Notes: generated from the sequence alone by a model not told the origin. Shown: positions 24,242 through 34,268, counted from the stretch's first letter. The stretch: DNA of 64,000 nt from Veronia nyctiphanis (GCF_004116385.1 NZ_PEIB01000002.1:186001-250000); one strand, 5' to 3'. Translations and numbers: made by a program.

Positions 24242-25075
24242 CTACATCAATGAAATGTGGTCATTAGCAATATCGGTAACCAACATTTTCCCTGGTGCAT
24301 GTGTAATTGCGATCTCGGGTTTAGCGTTTTCTATTGCGAGTTGCGGTGTGACACCACAGGCCCAAAAAACGGGAATTTCATCAGAGTTAATTGTGACGCT
24401 GTCACCAAAATCGGGTTTTGTAATGTCATCAATGCCAATCAGTGAGGGATCCCCCAGATGAATGGGAGCGCCGTGTGATTTTGGTAAACGCGTGGTGATT
24501 TGCACTGCACGAATAGCATCGACAGGTTTGAAAGGACGCATAGATACGACCAAATTACCGTGAAAGTGGCTGCTTGGATGAGCGGGTATGGTGGTTTTGT
24601 ACATCGACACATTGACCTGTTCTTCGATGTTACGCATCGTCAAGCCCGCTTTTGTCAGCGCATCTTCAAACGAAAAAGAACAACCCAGCACAAAGGTGAC
24701 AAAATCGTTCTGCCAAATAGACGTAATGTCATTCATGCTCTGACTAAACTCTCCGTGCCTGAATATTTTGTACTCTGGAATATCACTACGAATATCAATA
24801 TCGTCTCCCAGTGGCGTCATTAATGGCTCACCGGGTAACGACACATGGAGCAGTGGGCAGGCCACTGGGTTTTTTTGGCAAAACAGCAGGAAATCGTCTG
24901 CCCATGTTTTACTGAGTATCACGATGTTTCCCTGAACCAGCCCCGGAGCAAAACCACTCGTTGGGAGGTTGAAATCACCCTTTCGGATTTGATGTCGTAA
25001 TGCGTTGGCTTGTTCAACCACAGGAATACCGTAGGAATCATTGGGAGCAGAAAACGTCACTGGCGTTGGCATCAT
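24242..25075 (-). CDS. DUF1445 putative hydro-lyase (YcsI type)
   Basis: This 277-residue protein belongs to the DUF1445 family, annotated as putative hydro-lyases and related to D-glutamate cyclase. Recognisable parts are TSGFAPGLVQGNIVILSKTWADDFLLFCQKNPVACPLLH, TFVLGCSFSFEDAL, NVSMYKTTIPAHP and VVSMRPF. The Bacillus subtilis equivalent ycsI also lies among the pxp (ycsF-kipI-kipA) genes. It is therefore a real member of 5-oxoproline loci, perhaps acting on D-glutamate/5-oxo-D-proline. It is the first gene of the operon here. Confidence 0.85.
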   Translation of the reverse strand: MMPTPVTFSAPNDSYGIPVVEQANALRHQIRKGDFNLPTSGFAPGLVQGNIVILSKTWADDFLLFCQKNPVACPLLHVSLPGEPLMTPLGDDIDIRSDIPEYKIFRHGEFSQSMNDITSIWQNDFVTFVLGCSFSFEDALTKAGLTMRNIEEQVNVSMYKTTIPAHPSSHFHGNLVVSMRPFKPVDAIRAVQITTRLPKSHGAPIHLGDPSLIGIDDITKPDFGDSVTINSDEIPVFWACGVTPQLAIENAKPEIAITHAPGKMLVTDIANDHISLM

Positions 25076-25240
25076 GTCTCAACCTGCTGTCTGAAGTGGG
25101 TCAGTCAAATGTTGCAAACTTGTTTCATTCCGTCCAATTATAGATTTTTACCTTTAGTGATAAATAATATCTATGGGTTCCACCTACATAGCAATCTAAG
25201 GCCATGAATGTTTAAAACTTTGCGCTATGTTGGTGCTTTG

Positions 25241-26125
25241 TCATTTCTGAGCATTTGCGACATCAACAGCAAGTCCTGCAGCCAGTTCTGCAGCCCCATT
25301 TAAAGGTGCTCGCATAAATGAGGCAGTGAACTTAAGCGGAGACGGCGTCCACTCACAGTTGACTGGCTCCAAGCGGCCTGCATTAAACTCTTTTTCGGCG
25401 AGAGCCTGCGGTAAGGTCGCGACCCCTAAGCCATCGAGCGCCAGTTTCATGCAGGCTGATAAAGAACTGGATGTGAAGAAGTGTGCGGTAGAAGATTCCA
25501 ATGTTTTGAATGTCTCATCGATTTCACAAAACGGCAGTGTATTTCGTGGGTAGGTAATAATCGGCCATTTTGCTATGTCTTCGAGAGAAAGGGGCTTGCG
25601 GGAGGTTACGAGGTTCGGTTTGGCAGCCCAAACCAGCGGGTATTCACAAAGTGCCAGATTCGTCACCCCGGGTTCAGTGACAGGCCCCATCAAAAAAGTC
25701 ATATCCAGCGTGCGATCGAGAAGGTCATGCCTGAGCTTTGAGGTGACATCGACGGTGACATCGATATCTAGGTTTGGAAACTGATCGTTGAGTTGCCCAA
25801 GAAAGAGGGTTAACCAAGTGTGAACGATGGTCTCGGAGACACCAAGCCTGAGTGTGCCCTGCATCAAGGCATTGTTCTCTGCTCGGCTTTGCAGCTTTTC
25901 GGCCATCATTAAGAGTTTTTCGGCATAAGGGAGCAACTCTCGCCCCTTGGCGGTGAGAGCAACCGGAGAAGCATCACGATCAAACAGTTTGACGCCCAGC
26001 TCTTCTTCAAGCCCTGCGATACGCGAGGAAATAGCCGGTTGGGTGGTGAATTGTTGTTCTGCTGCTTTTCGGAAACTTTTCAGTGTGGCAACAAGAACAA
26101 AAGTCTCAATCCTTTTGAGATTCAT
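25241..26125 (-). CDS. LysR-family regulator of the 5-oxoproline operon
   Basis: The N-terminal helix-turn-helix reads IETFVLVATLKSFRKAAEQQFTTQPAISSRIAGLEEELGVKLFDRD. The 294-residue length and the C-terminal effector domain are normal for LysR. It lies upstream of, and in the same direction as, the DUF1445-dctPQM-pxpABC genes, with a 165-base gap. I infer that it controls them in response to 5-oxoproline or a related compound. Confidence 0.85.
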   Translation of the reverse strand: MNLKRIETFVLVATLKSFRKAAEQQFTTQPAISSRIAGLEEELGVKLFDRDASPVALTAKGRELLPYAEKLLMMAEKLQSRAENNALMQGTLRLGVSETIVHTWLTLFLGQLNDQFPNLDIDVTVDVTSKLRHDLLDRTLDMTFLMGPVTEPGVTNLALCEYPLVWAAKPNLVTSRKPLSLEDIAKWPIITYPRNTLPFCEIDETFKTLESSTAHFFTSSSLSACMKLALDGLGVATLPQALAEKEFNAGRLEPVNCEWTPSPLKFTASFMRAPLNGAAELAAGLAVDVANAQK

Positions 26126-26262
26126 ACAGCAAGGCCCGTGAGTAGCGGCGACATTACCGCTACTTTCAACCTTAGCAGTGGATGGTGTTAAGGGGAGTGT
26201 TACAAGTGATATGTCTACGAACTTAACTGTTGCTGCATCACATTGTAAAACCTTTGGAAATA

Positions 26263-27825
26263 TTAAATTTCATTGAGGTTTTCTTTAATCCATGACGCTC
26301 TCTGCCTGATGGCTGTTTGCTCATCGTCTGCGAGCTTGTCCCAGTTACCGAAAATCATTCCGATGCGCGGGTTTTTGGTCAGTTCTTCTCTGTGGCTGAC
26401 CATGAAATCCCAGTAAAGTGAATTTAACGGGCAGGCATCGTCAGACGACTTTTCTTTAACTTTGTATTGGCAGTTGCTGCAGTAATCACTCATCCGATTG
26501 ATGTAACTGCCGCTGGCACAGTAGGGTTTGGTAGCGATGATGCCGCCGTCGGCGAACAGGCTCATACCACGTGTATTTGGCATTTCAACCCACTCGATGG
26601 CATCGATATAAATCCCCAAATACCATTCGTCTACTTGGCGCGGGTCCAGTCCAGCAAGCAGGCTGAAATTGCCCGTCACCATCAGGCGCTGAATGTGATG
26701 TGCGTAGGCAGTGGTGAGACTTTGCGAGATAGCCTCAGACATACACCTCATCCCTGTTTTACCATCCCAGAAGAACGCCGGTAGATCACGATCTACGCCA
26801 TAGTGGTTCTTATCGGCATAATCAGGCATGTTTGCCCAGTACACTCCCCGAACATATTCCCGCCAACCAAGCACCTGCCTGATAAAACCCTCAACAGCCT
26901 GAATACTCGCACTCTCGGCCTCATACGCTGCAAGCACTGCGTTAATGACTTGCATGGGATGAAGGATCTTTGCATTCAATGCAAAAGATAAACGGGAATG
27001 AAAAAGGCTCCAACTGTGTGGGGACTGGCAGGTCATTGCATCCTGAAACTGACCAAAATTTGGTAGCTGCTCTTCGATAAAAAAATCAAGAACAGCGAGG
27101 GCTTCGCTGCGGGTGACAGGCCAAGGCATCACGTCATCAAGTTCTCCCAGTGTGGTAACGCCATGACGTTTGAGCCGGGAGGCGACATCGCTTGTTTTTC
27201 GGGTAAAGGTCAGTGGCGTTGGGATTAATGCTAAATCGCTTTTCTTTAATTTCTTTCGGTTGTCGGCGTCATAGTTCCACTTACCACCGACAGGCTTTCC
27301 ATCGAGCATCAAAACATCAAACCGCTTTCTCATTTTGCGGTAGAAGGTTTCCATGCGCAGATGGGTATCCTTCTTGAATTGCTTATCGATTTCCTCAAAT
27401 GGCAGCAAAAAGTGCTCTGTATCCACACAATGAGTTTGAAGTCCAGATGATTCCAACGTGCTGGCGAGTTGTGATAATTGTTCTTTTAGACGATATTCAT
27501 CAGGACGCTGGTACTCAAAGCCGGTTATCCCGTTTTCGTTGATGAGTCGTGTGATAAGTGATGGCAAATCTGGGTCATCGATTGTGTCATCGAGTGTCAA
27601 ATGGCACACATTGTGGCCTGCTTTCTTCAATGCTTCAGCAAAGCCTTCCATCGCCATAAAAAACGCACACACCTTTTGCGCGTGATGACGGACGTAGTCT
27701 GTTTCTTGCTTCATCTCCGCAATGGCATAAAGCACGTGTTCGTCTTTAGTTTTAAACCAAGCGTGTGATGCATTCAGTTGGTCGCCGAGTATCAGGCGCA
27801 ATGTTTTAGCCATTGATGGGTTCAT
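26263..27825 (-). CDS. iron-sulfur bacterial cryptochrome/photolyase (FeS-BCP)
   Basis: This 520-residue flavoprotein belongs to the prokaryotic (6-4) photolyase group typified by Agrobacterium PhrB. It opens with LRLILGDQLNASHAWF, the group's signature. The FAD region includes EWVEMPNTRGMSLFADGG and REYVRGVYWANMPDY. Four cysteines fit the [4Fe-4S] ligands: one in GMRCMSE, two in DYCSNCQY and one in DACPLNSLYWDF. The start overlaps the end of the next photolyase gene by 20 bases; a start at 27813 is also possible. It should repair UV lesions using light. Confidence 0.88.
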   Translation of the reverse strand: MNPSMAKTLRLILGDQLNASHAWFKTKDEHVLYAIAEMKQETDYVRHHAQKVCAFFMAMEGFAEALKKAGHNVCHLTLDDTIDDPDLPSLITRLINENGITGFEYQRPDEYRLKEQLSQLASTLESSGLQTHCVDTEHFLLPFEEIDKQFKKDTHLRMETFYRKMRKRFDVLMLDGKPVGGKWNYDADNRKKLKKSDLALIPTPLTFTRKTSDVASRLKRHGVTTLGELDDVMPWPVTRSEALAVLDFFIEEQLPNFGQFQDAMTCQSPHSWSLFHSRLSFALNAKILHPMQVINAVLAAYEAESASIQAVEGFIRQVLGWREYVRGVYWANMPDYADKNHYGVDRDLPAFFWDGKTGMRCMSEAISQSLTTAYAHHIQRLMVTGNFSLLAGLDPRQVDEWYLGIYIDAIEWVEMPNTRGMSLFADGGIIATKPYCASGSYINRMSDYCSNCQYKVKEKSSDDACPLNSLYWDFMVSHREELTKNPRIGMIFGNWDKLADDEQTAIRQRASWIKENLNEI

Positions 27826-29270
27826 CCTGTCGGGTGTGTCTGTTGAGTATGCGGTACTTTTCTTTCTTCACTTCCGGGCGAGTACGCCAATGCCAAAATA
27901 AATCCCGAGCGCGTTTCCCTGACTCAGCCAAGTCAACAACGGGAGCAGGGTAGTCTTCACCGAGTCGAAAGTTGTACATCATCTCTTCCATCGGTGTGAC
28001 TTCCCAAGGCGTGTGAATGAGTTCGGAGGGAAGCTCTGAAAGCTCGGGCAGCCACTCGCGGATGAAATCTCCGTCCGGATCTTGCTCTTGTGATTGTTTC
28101 ACTGGGTTGTATATCCGGATGGTGTTAATACCCGTGACGCTCGCTGCATCTGAAACTGTGGGTAATGGATGCCGGGCTCGAAATCTAAAAATAGTTGGGC
28201 TAAATGCGTGACACCGTGACGCCAATCTTGCAGCAAATGATGGCAAAGGAAGCTGACGAGCATGGCCCGCATCCTGAAATTAATGTAGCCCGTTCGATGA
28301 AGGCACCGCATGCAGCATCAACTAATGGGTACCCTGTTTTGCCTGATTTCCACGCTTCCAGCAAATCTGGGTTATTCTGCCAAGGGAATTGCTGGTACCC
28401 CGCATTTACGGGGGAAAACTCCATTTGGCTTTCGCTTTCAAATTTTTGGATAAAGTGGCAATGCCAATGTAGACGAGAGGAGAGTGCTCGAAGCGCGGAT
28501 CGCCACCCCGGCCTTTTCCAGTTGTGTAAGACGACTTGATAGACCTGACGGAGGCTGAGATTTCCCCATGCCAAATGCGCAGAAAGGCGCGAACACGAAT
28601 GGCGACTTTTAGCAGGACTGGATATGCCTTTGTGATACTCCTTGCCACGTTCTCTAAAAAAGCTATTGAGCACTTCATGTGCGGCTGTTTCCCCGCCGTG
28701 CTGAAAATTTGTCCCTGAGCCAGTCGATTTGTTACTTGGGTAGGGAAGTTGGCTTAACACAGCATCCGAGCCGACAAATTCGATGTTATCCAAATTCGTC
28801 TTCACCAGCGGTGCGCGCATCACGTCGCTCCAGTGGGTGTCCCACCCGTTTCGCGAACTTGCCCCACGGATAACTGCAGCATAAGGGCATTCGACCCACC
28901 TCACGCGGTGTTCATGACACCATCTTGCAACGTATTTATCTCGGTTAAAGGTGATGTCCAACCCAATTTCCTGGTAGCTGAACAGTGCTTTGACATTGAA
29001 TTCAGTGTTGAGGGTAGTCAGGGTTTCAATAATGTTCTTGTCCGAGACACTCACTCTGCCAGCGTGCTTGCTCAGTCGGGCGTTCATATCGTCGATGGAT
29101 TGTTGAATAAACCGCCAATGGCGCTCGCTGTAGTGGTCATCGTCAACAAGCACAGGCTCGAAACTAAAAAGAACAAGTAATGGCAAACCCGTTTGGCTGG
29201 CTAAGTACAGAGGAAGGTGATCGTCGAGGCGAAGGTCGCGCTTTAACCACACGACGGCGATATCTTTCAA
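27806..29270 (-). pseudogene. deoxyribodipyrimidine photolyase/cryptochrome, two frameshifts
   Basis: Pieced together this is a classical photolyase-family protein of about 488 residues, upstream of and overlapping the FeS-type gene. The N-terminal antenna domain reads VVWLKRDLRLDDHLPLYLA. The FAD domain reads SCSRLSAHLAWGNLSLRQVYQ, then, in the shifted frame, [56 protein letters not shown], then [30 protein letters not shown]. Breaks lie near 28312 and 28148, each one missing base. The start codon is TTG with GAGAG upstream. Both breaks cut the FAD-binding core, so as written the protein would be inactive. Confidence 0.85.
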
Positions 29271-29750
29271 ATTTTTCTCTCGTAAATTGGTGCGTCTGAT
29301 GTGAGCGACACAAACACTTGTTGTCCTGTGAGAGATTACGTTTCTCTGAGGGAAAAAAGTTCACTTACAAAAATTTGACCGACTTTTACACATTGCATAC
29401 TCAAGTATTCGATTATGTCTTAAAAGCTATCACTTTTGCTCATCAATGCTCCTAATTGCTTTATTTACCCAATGACTGAAACTGAAGATATAAAATACGT
29501 AAATTATTTAAGATCTTAATCCTTACTTGAGACTCTGGTTTTCTCCAAAATTCACAAGACGTATCTTTTTTAATAAATACAACTTTTAGCAGACTTTCCC
29601 TTCGTCAAAATTCACTACTCATGCACATAATATTTAGGTAATTGATAGAGATAGCGGAGTTTCTGGTCTTTGTTAATTTGCCTTGCCCAGATCTTTTGCA
29701 GCGCAAGACTGCAATGGAATGTTTATTGATAAAAATTCAGGTATGAAAGT
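29271..29750. other. intergenic region with no recognised gene
   Basis: This 480-base AT-rich gap separates the photolyase operon from the divergent M28-like lipoprotein gene. It must carry both promoters, but I see no clear operator, RNA gene or coding stretch in it. Confidence 0.5.
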
Positions 29751-31403
29751 ATGAATAAGGCCTTGCATCTAAAAAAACATGTTTTGTCTGCGATTTGTCT
29801 TGGCGTGTTGACCGCATGCGGCGGCGGAGGGGGATCATCACCGAGCATTAGCCAACAAGCAGAGACGTTTTCTCAGTCGTTTACCGAGAGCGGAATTTCA
29901 TCATCGGCGGTGAGTTTCGATGCGCATGCGACAGCCAGCGGTGAGGTTGCGTCACGTGAAGAGGGTTCCGACGGACTAAAAGCGGCCCAAGAGGATATCA
30001 AGTCAACATTAATCAATCTCGGCTTCGACGTAACGGAGCAGTCTTTTTCTTATCGTGTGTGGAATAAAAACAGTGCAACACTCTCGGTAGGTGTTGATGC
30101 TCTTAACAACTTCGCGGTGATTAAATACTCGCCAGCATCTAATGGTGAGATTAATGGTGATTTAGTTTGGCTAAACCCTACTACTTACAACCCAGGCTCA
30201 GCACACGCGCCAACTGATGGCTGCGCTGACACTGACTTTCAAGAAGCAATTAACAACAATGGCAAAGTTATCATTAACAACATTGTCATGTTGCAAGCAG
30301 GTGGTTGTGATACTGAACAAAAGATTTTGCTCGCTCAGAAATATAAAGCTGCTGCCGTCATCATGTTCAAAAGCCAACCTACTGGTGCTGATGATACCAG
30401 TGTTTATGACACCGCATTACCTTATAGGCTGAACCCGGTTGTTACCATTCCCATTCTAGGTATCAGCTATAACAAAGCTGAAAGCTATTTCCGTTTTAAC
30501 GTTAATAAAGACATTATCCTGAATGTCGATGTGAGCCAAGAAGAGCGAAACGGTAAAAATATAATTGCTGACCTGAAAGGACGTAATGAAAACCAGTTTG
30601 TGATGGTTGGTGCACACCTTGATTCTGCCGCAGGTAGCCCGGGAGCAAACAACAACGGCTCTGGCGTGGTTGCTATGCTCGAATATGCCAAAGTGCTTGT
30701 CGAGGAATTAGGTAAGAATGCTATTGACCCTCTTCGAAGTTCGTTAAGACTCGCATTCTGGGGTGCTGGCGAAGCGGGAAAATACGGTTCAGCCAGTTAT
30801 GCGGAAGCCAATTTTGACGCAAAGTATCAGCAAATTTTAAACACATTGCTGGTGGAAACCGGCAAAGCGACATATGCAGAGTTATCTGAAGGTGAAGTAG
30901 AAATCCTCAGTCGTCGAATGCAGGCAAGCAACGCTATTAAGGCTTATATCAATCTCGATTCTATTGCGTCCGTGAACGGCTTTTACGGTGTGTTGGACGG
31001 CGATATTTCGTCTACATCCAGTGATTCTTCATCGGCTTATGGTTCAGGAAAACTTCCTTTGCCCGCTGATGGCGGGCAATATCACATAGAAAACAGTTTT
31101 AAAAACGCGTTTCTGGGTTTGAATACCAATATGGTTCCGTTATTGCTAGACAATAAAGGCGATTACGAGGCATTCGGTAAATATCATGTGCCGTTTGGTG
31201 GCCTATTTAGTGGTGCAGACGGTACGAAATCAGAAAGTCTGATGGCAACATTTGGTGGTGAAGCAAACAAGCCTTTCGATCCTTGCCACAAAAAAGACTG
31301 TGATGGTATCGATAATATGGATACCAAGGTGCTGTTAACGAATACGCGTGTCATGGCAGAAGTTGTGACGACTTACCTTTTGAAGGATGACATTTTCAAA
31401 TGA
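29751..31403 (+). CDS. M28 aminopeptidase-like lipoprotein with altered active site
   Basis: The 550-residue protein starts with a lipoprotein signal (CLGVLTACGGGGG), so it is lipid-anchored. A PA-like insert (residues ~130-235) and an M28 peptidase domain (~265-550) follow. Aligned by motif to the Streptomyces-type M28 aminopeptidase, H289, E341, D403 and H513 keep metal-ligand positions. The bridging aspartate is N301 (PGANNNGSG) and the catalytic glutamate is G340 (WGAGEAG, normally WGAEE). The tail PCHKKDCD resembles the disulfide-linked metal histidine of that enzyme. It may therefore bind metal or peptide without efficient catalysis. The alignment is by eye. Confidence 0.75.
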   Translation: MNKALHLKKHVLSAICLGVLTACGGGGGSSPSISQQAETFSQSFTESGISSSAVSFDAHATASGEVASREEGSDGLKAAQEDIKSTLINLGFDVTEQSFSYRVWNKNSATLSVGVDALNNFAVIKYSPASNGEINGDLVWLNPTTYNPGSAHAPTDGCADTDFQEAINNNGKVIINNIVMLQAGGCDTEQKILLAQKYKAAAVIMFKSQPTGADDTSVYDTALPYRLNPVVTIPILGISYNKAESYFRFNVNKDIILNVDVSQEERNGKNIIADLKGRNENQFVMVGAHLDSAAGSPGANNNGSGVVAMLEYAKVLVEELGKNAIDPLRSSLRLAFWGAGEAGKYGSASYAEANFDAKYQQILNTLLVETGKATYAELSEGEVEILSRRMQASNAIKAYINLDSIASVNGFYGVLDGDISSTSSDSSSAYGSGKLPLPADGGQYHIENSFKNAFLGLNTNMVPLLLDNKGDYEAFGKYHVPFGGLFSGADGTKSESLMATFGGEANKPFDPCHKKDCDGIDNMDTKVLLTNTRVMAEVVTTYLLKDDIFK

Positions 31404-31555
31404 TTGTAGTGACCCCGGTGCTAATTTAGCTAGTTGCTTTGGCCTGGGGCTCAATCCCGTTCCTTACTCAATTTTCTTGATTAAGAGACTGGCGACTCAT
31501 TGACGATGGCGCTAACATACGGGAAATTATAAGGAAGTTGAGTAAGGATTTATCG

Positions 31556-31762
31556 ATGCCACTGGTTACTTGTCCTGTCTGTGAGAGTCAGGTTTCGAAA
31601 AAAGCGCATGCCTGCCCGAAATGTGGTGAGCCGGATCCCGTCAACTATCATGCGACAAATCGCTGGTTAGGTAACTTATTCTGGTTACTGGTCATTGCAG
31701 GAATAGGCTATGCTGGCTGGGTATATGTCTGGCCGCTGGTAGTGGATGTTTTTAACCGCTGA
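31556..31762 (+). CDS. small zinc-ribbon membrane protein
   Basis: The 68-residue product has one zinc ribbon, CPVCESQVSKKAHACPKCG, followed by a single membrane helix LGNLFWLLVIAGIGYAGWVYVWPLV. I chose the ATG at 31556, preceded by AAGGA; a TTG at 31538 would add six residues. The family is a common zinc-ribbon/one-helix design of unknown role. A terminator follows. Confidence 0.65.
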   Translation: MPLVTCPVCESQVSKKAHACPKCGEPDPVNYHATNRWLGNLFWLLVIAGIGYAGWVYVWPLVVDVFNR

Positions 31763-31785
31763 GTATTCGATGGACAGTATTATAG

Positions 31786-31811
31786 AAAGCCGCTCTTGGA
31801 GCGGTTTTTTT
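31786..31811 (+). terminator. intrinsic terminator
   Basis: CCGCTC (31790-31795), TTG, GAGCGG (31799-31804) is followed by seven T. It ends the zinc-ribbon gene's message. Confidence 0.85.
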
Positions 31812-32040
31812 GTCTTTGATGCAATTAATCGGTTAAAACACTCTAAAATCCGCTATATCGATGACAATCCTATGATGTCATTCGACATAAGTTGAATGAT
31901 AAATGACATTTACGACAGGGATATTCAGTCATAGAGGCTCGGTTACTAAAAACATGAACCATCCACATGTTTCTATCCCATCTCTTAGATTTCAAGGCTT
32001 GAGAAATTAAGTTCGTCAATATTCAGGCCGCAATTGGCAA

Positions 32041-32805
32041 TTAATGTGCAGTATAATTTGACGAGACTCTATTGCTTTTCAACTCGATACGAACACTTTC
32101 ATCTGAGGTAGAGAGCATGACCATCGCCTTGGGATTACTCGATAAAGCGTCTAACTTGACCGGTCTATGGTTTAGCAAATTTATGCTTGCGTGGTTTTTG
32201 TCCACTAAGTGATAAATAGGCCGGATTTCTCCATTAATTACAATATCTTTGCTACCAACATTTGTGTATAGCGCATAACGACTTAATAGCGCTTGGTTGG
32301 ATAACCATACTCGATGATACTCATCGACAGACCACTCATAAAAGTAGATCGCTCGTGTGTTGATACGCAGGAAAAAGAACGCGCTTTCTATCTTTTTTGT
32401 TAGCCAATTATTGTCTGGCGGCGACATATTAACGGCCAAAATTTTGTTGCTTTTCAGGTAGTAACTCAGAAGTTTTTTCACTAACAACCTGACGAAAAAA
32501 CCCTTACCTCTGGCAGAACGATGTAATTTAAAGTCACATAGGTACCAAAATCGTTGACATTTGCCACCGTGGCTAACTTCTCTTAATACTGCGCACCCCA
32601 TCCCGAGGATGGCGTCCTTTTCTTCTAAGACAAAAAACTCCGCCTGCCCAAGCGAATTAAAGAAGTCATAATACTGCCCGCTGGACAAACCGTGACAGAT
32701 ATTGAAAGTTTCATCACCCAGTGGATAGATAAACTGAGTTTCAAACTGGCGCAGCAATTTTGAATATTGCCCTTGTTCAATGCTCTTTAGTGTTTTAAAT
32801 CTCAT
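32041..32805 (-). CDS. GNAT-like acyltransferase in the diiron/DUF3419 operon
   Basis: This 254-residue protein has a GNAT-type core: AEFFVLEEKDAILGMGCAVLREV, then the acyl-CoA motif FKLHRSARGKGFFVRLLVKKLL (RxxRGKG) near residues 93-115. An extra ~100 C-terminal residues of unknown fold follow. Its ATG overlaps the stop of the diiron/DUF3419 gene by four bases (ATGA), so the two are co-translated and probably act in one pathway. It could acylate the amino group of the product made by its partner; this is inferred. Confidence 0.65.
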   Translation of the reverse strand: MRFKTLKSIEQGQYSKLLRQFETQFIYPLGDETFNICHGLSSGQYYDFFNSLGQAEFFVLEEKDAILGMGCAVLREVSHGGKCQRFWYLCDFKLHRSARGKGFFVRLLVKKLLSYYLKSNKILAVNMSPPDNNWLTKKIESAFFFLRINTRAIYFYEWSVDEYHRVWLSNQALLSRYALYTNVGSKDIVINGEIRPIYHLVDKNHASINLLNHRPVKLDALSSNPKAMVMLSTSDESVRIELKSNRVSSNYTAH

Positions 32806-34268
32806 TTTTCGAACACGACCATTTCTGAATAAAATCCGGTGTTATCGTCCAAGGGGATGACGGTGCCCATTGATATATCCTGTAAAATGTAATCACCCAA
32901 TAACCGTCTCATAACCATTCGTCCTCCTTCATTTAAGCGTTCGAAGGCGCTATGTGTAATTTCCACAAATTCGTTTAGCGGCATCCAGTCACCAATATTG
33001 GATAGATCGATAAAATCATAGCGTCCCTCGGAGACGGCTTGTTTGGCATCTTTACAAACAAGGGTTAGCTTTGTTTGTGCCGCATCACCCAACATAGCCG
33101 GGGGAAGAGGGGTACCGAGAATGACATTCTTTGAATTGAGGATATTTCGCTCACTTTCTATATCCGATGCCATCTTTCTGTATACCTGTTTGAAGTGTTC
33201 GCTGAATACTCCCTGTGAATATCGTGTCGCCTTAGGGCCAAAAATAGCTGTAAGCACCTCGGTACTGAACACATTGTCAATCACATAGTCCATATGTCGA
33301 AAATCACCTTGAAGCGCCCAGCGAATGTGTAGCTCCCCTTCAGAGTTGGTGAACACGTTCCGGACAAATTGGAAGAGGTACTCGAACTTCCCCTCCGGCA
33401 AAGCCTGTTGGCCTGACATCTTCTTCCTGCAAACTTCAAGTTGTGCTTCATTGATATCAAAGGCCAAAACACTCGCTACCTTCTCATTGGCGAGGTGTTC
33501 AATGACATGCTCTCCCCCTGAGCAAACAGTCAGTACGCTAATCCCATCACGAGCGATGTCATCAATGATTTTCGTCAACACCGCTGAAGATTCGCGGGTA
33601 TGATAAAAGTTCACTGGCATCTGTTCGTTTAAATGAATGATTTCCTCTGTGGTCGGAAGTGATAGGGTGCTCAGCACGTGTATAAACGTTCTTTGCTCAC
33701 GACAAAATAGCTCAGCATCAAAATCTATTCCTTCCTTCTCCATTGCCATCAGTATTTCTTCACCATGGCTCCAATCTAATTTACTGTGCTTGGAGTAGTG
33801 CGTTTGCTCACCGAGCAATGCTGTTTGAGCTAATTTATTGGCGATCGTTTCAGAAATGACAGCATAGATGTATTCAATTGCAGCCAGAGCATGAAATAAA
33901 AATCTCTTGTCATGACTCTTTAGGTAGTTATCTATCCAATCGTTGATAAACGGACTGTGAAAGTACGTTCCCTTAAACCCCAGAGCGTTGAGATGGGCGT
34001 TGAAAGTGTTGATATGAAATTTTTCTGTGTCTCCCTGCCCATGTTCTTCCCAAATATTGTCGACAATCAGGAGCCTCGCGTAAGGGTTTTGAATTCGGCT
34101 TGCCAGATTCAAAAGCATTTTAGGGAAGGCATCAACAGCATGATAAAAAGGGACCTGAGATTTTAAAAGTTCTTCCCTGTTCGCCGTCTTTAAAAACTGA
34201 AAGTACAAAGAGCTTTCCCAGATTGCTTGATTGTCCTGCGTGATTTGCTTTGCTTGCTGTTTAAACAT
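32802..34268 (-). CDS. heme-oxygenase-like diiron oxidase fused to DUF3419 (BtaA-like) transferase
   Basis: This 488-residue protein joins two enzymes. Residues ~20-180 fit the heme-oxygenase-like diiron oxidase (HDO) family: NIWEEHGQGDTEKFHINTF gives E74/E75 and H85, LAAIEYIYAV gives E132, and SKHSKLDWSHGEE gives H161, D165 and H168. These are the expected ligands of a diiron centre. Residues ~200-488 fit DUF3419, related to BtaA, which moves the 3-amino-3-carboxypropyl group of S-adenosylmethionine: SVLTVCSGGEHVIEHL and VLAFDINEAQLEVC for SAM binding, then FGPKATRYSQGVFSEHF and RLNEGGRMVMRRLLGDY. I chose the ATG at 34268, with AGAGGGAAAGAG upstream; a longer frame reaches into the divergent regulator gene. 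There are no membrane segments. Confidence 0.78.
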   Translation of the reverse strand: MFKQQAKQITQDNQAIWESSLYFQFLKTANREELLKSQVPFYHAVDAFPKMLLNLASRIQNPYARLLIVDNIWEEHGQGDTEKFHINTFNAHLNALGFKGTYFHSPFINDWIDNYLKSHDKRFLFHALAAIEYIYAVISETIANKLAQTALLGEQTHYSKHSKLDWSHGEEILMAMEKEGIDFDAELFCREQRTFIHVLSTLSLPTTEEIIHLNEQMPVNFYHTRESSAVLTKIIDDIARDGISVLTVCSGGEHVIEHLANEKVASVLAFDINEAQLEVCRKKMSGQQALPEGKFEYLFQFVRNVFTNSEGELHIRWALQGDFRHMDYVIDNVFSTEVLTAIFGPKATRYSQGVFSEHFKQVYRKMASDIESERNILNSKNVILGTPLPPAMLGDAAQTKLTLVCKDAKQAVSEGRYDFIDLSNIGDWMPLNEFVEITHSAFERLNEGGRMVMRRLLGDYILQDISMGTVIPLDDNTGFYSEMVVFEK

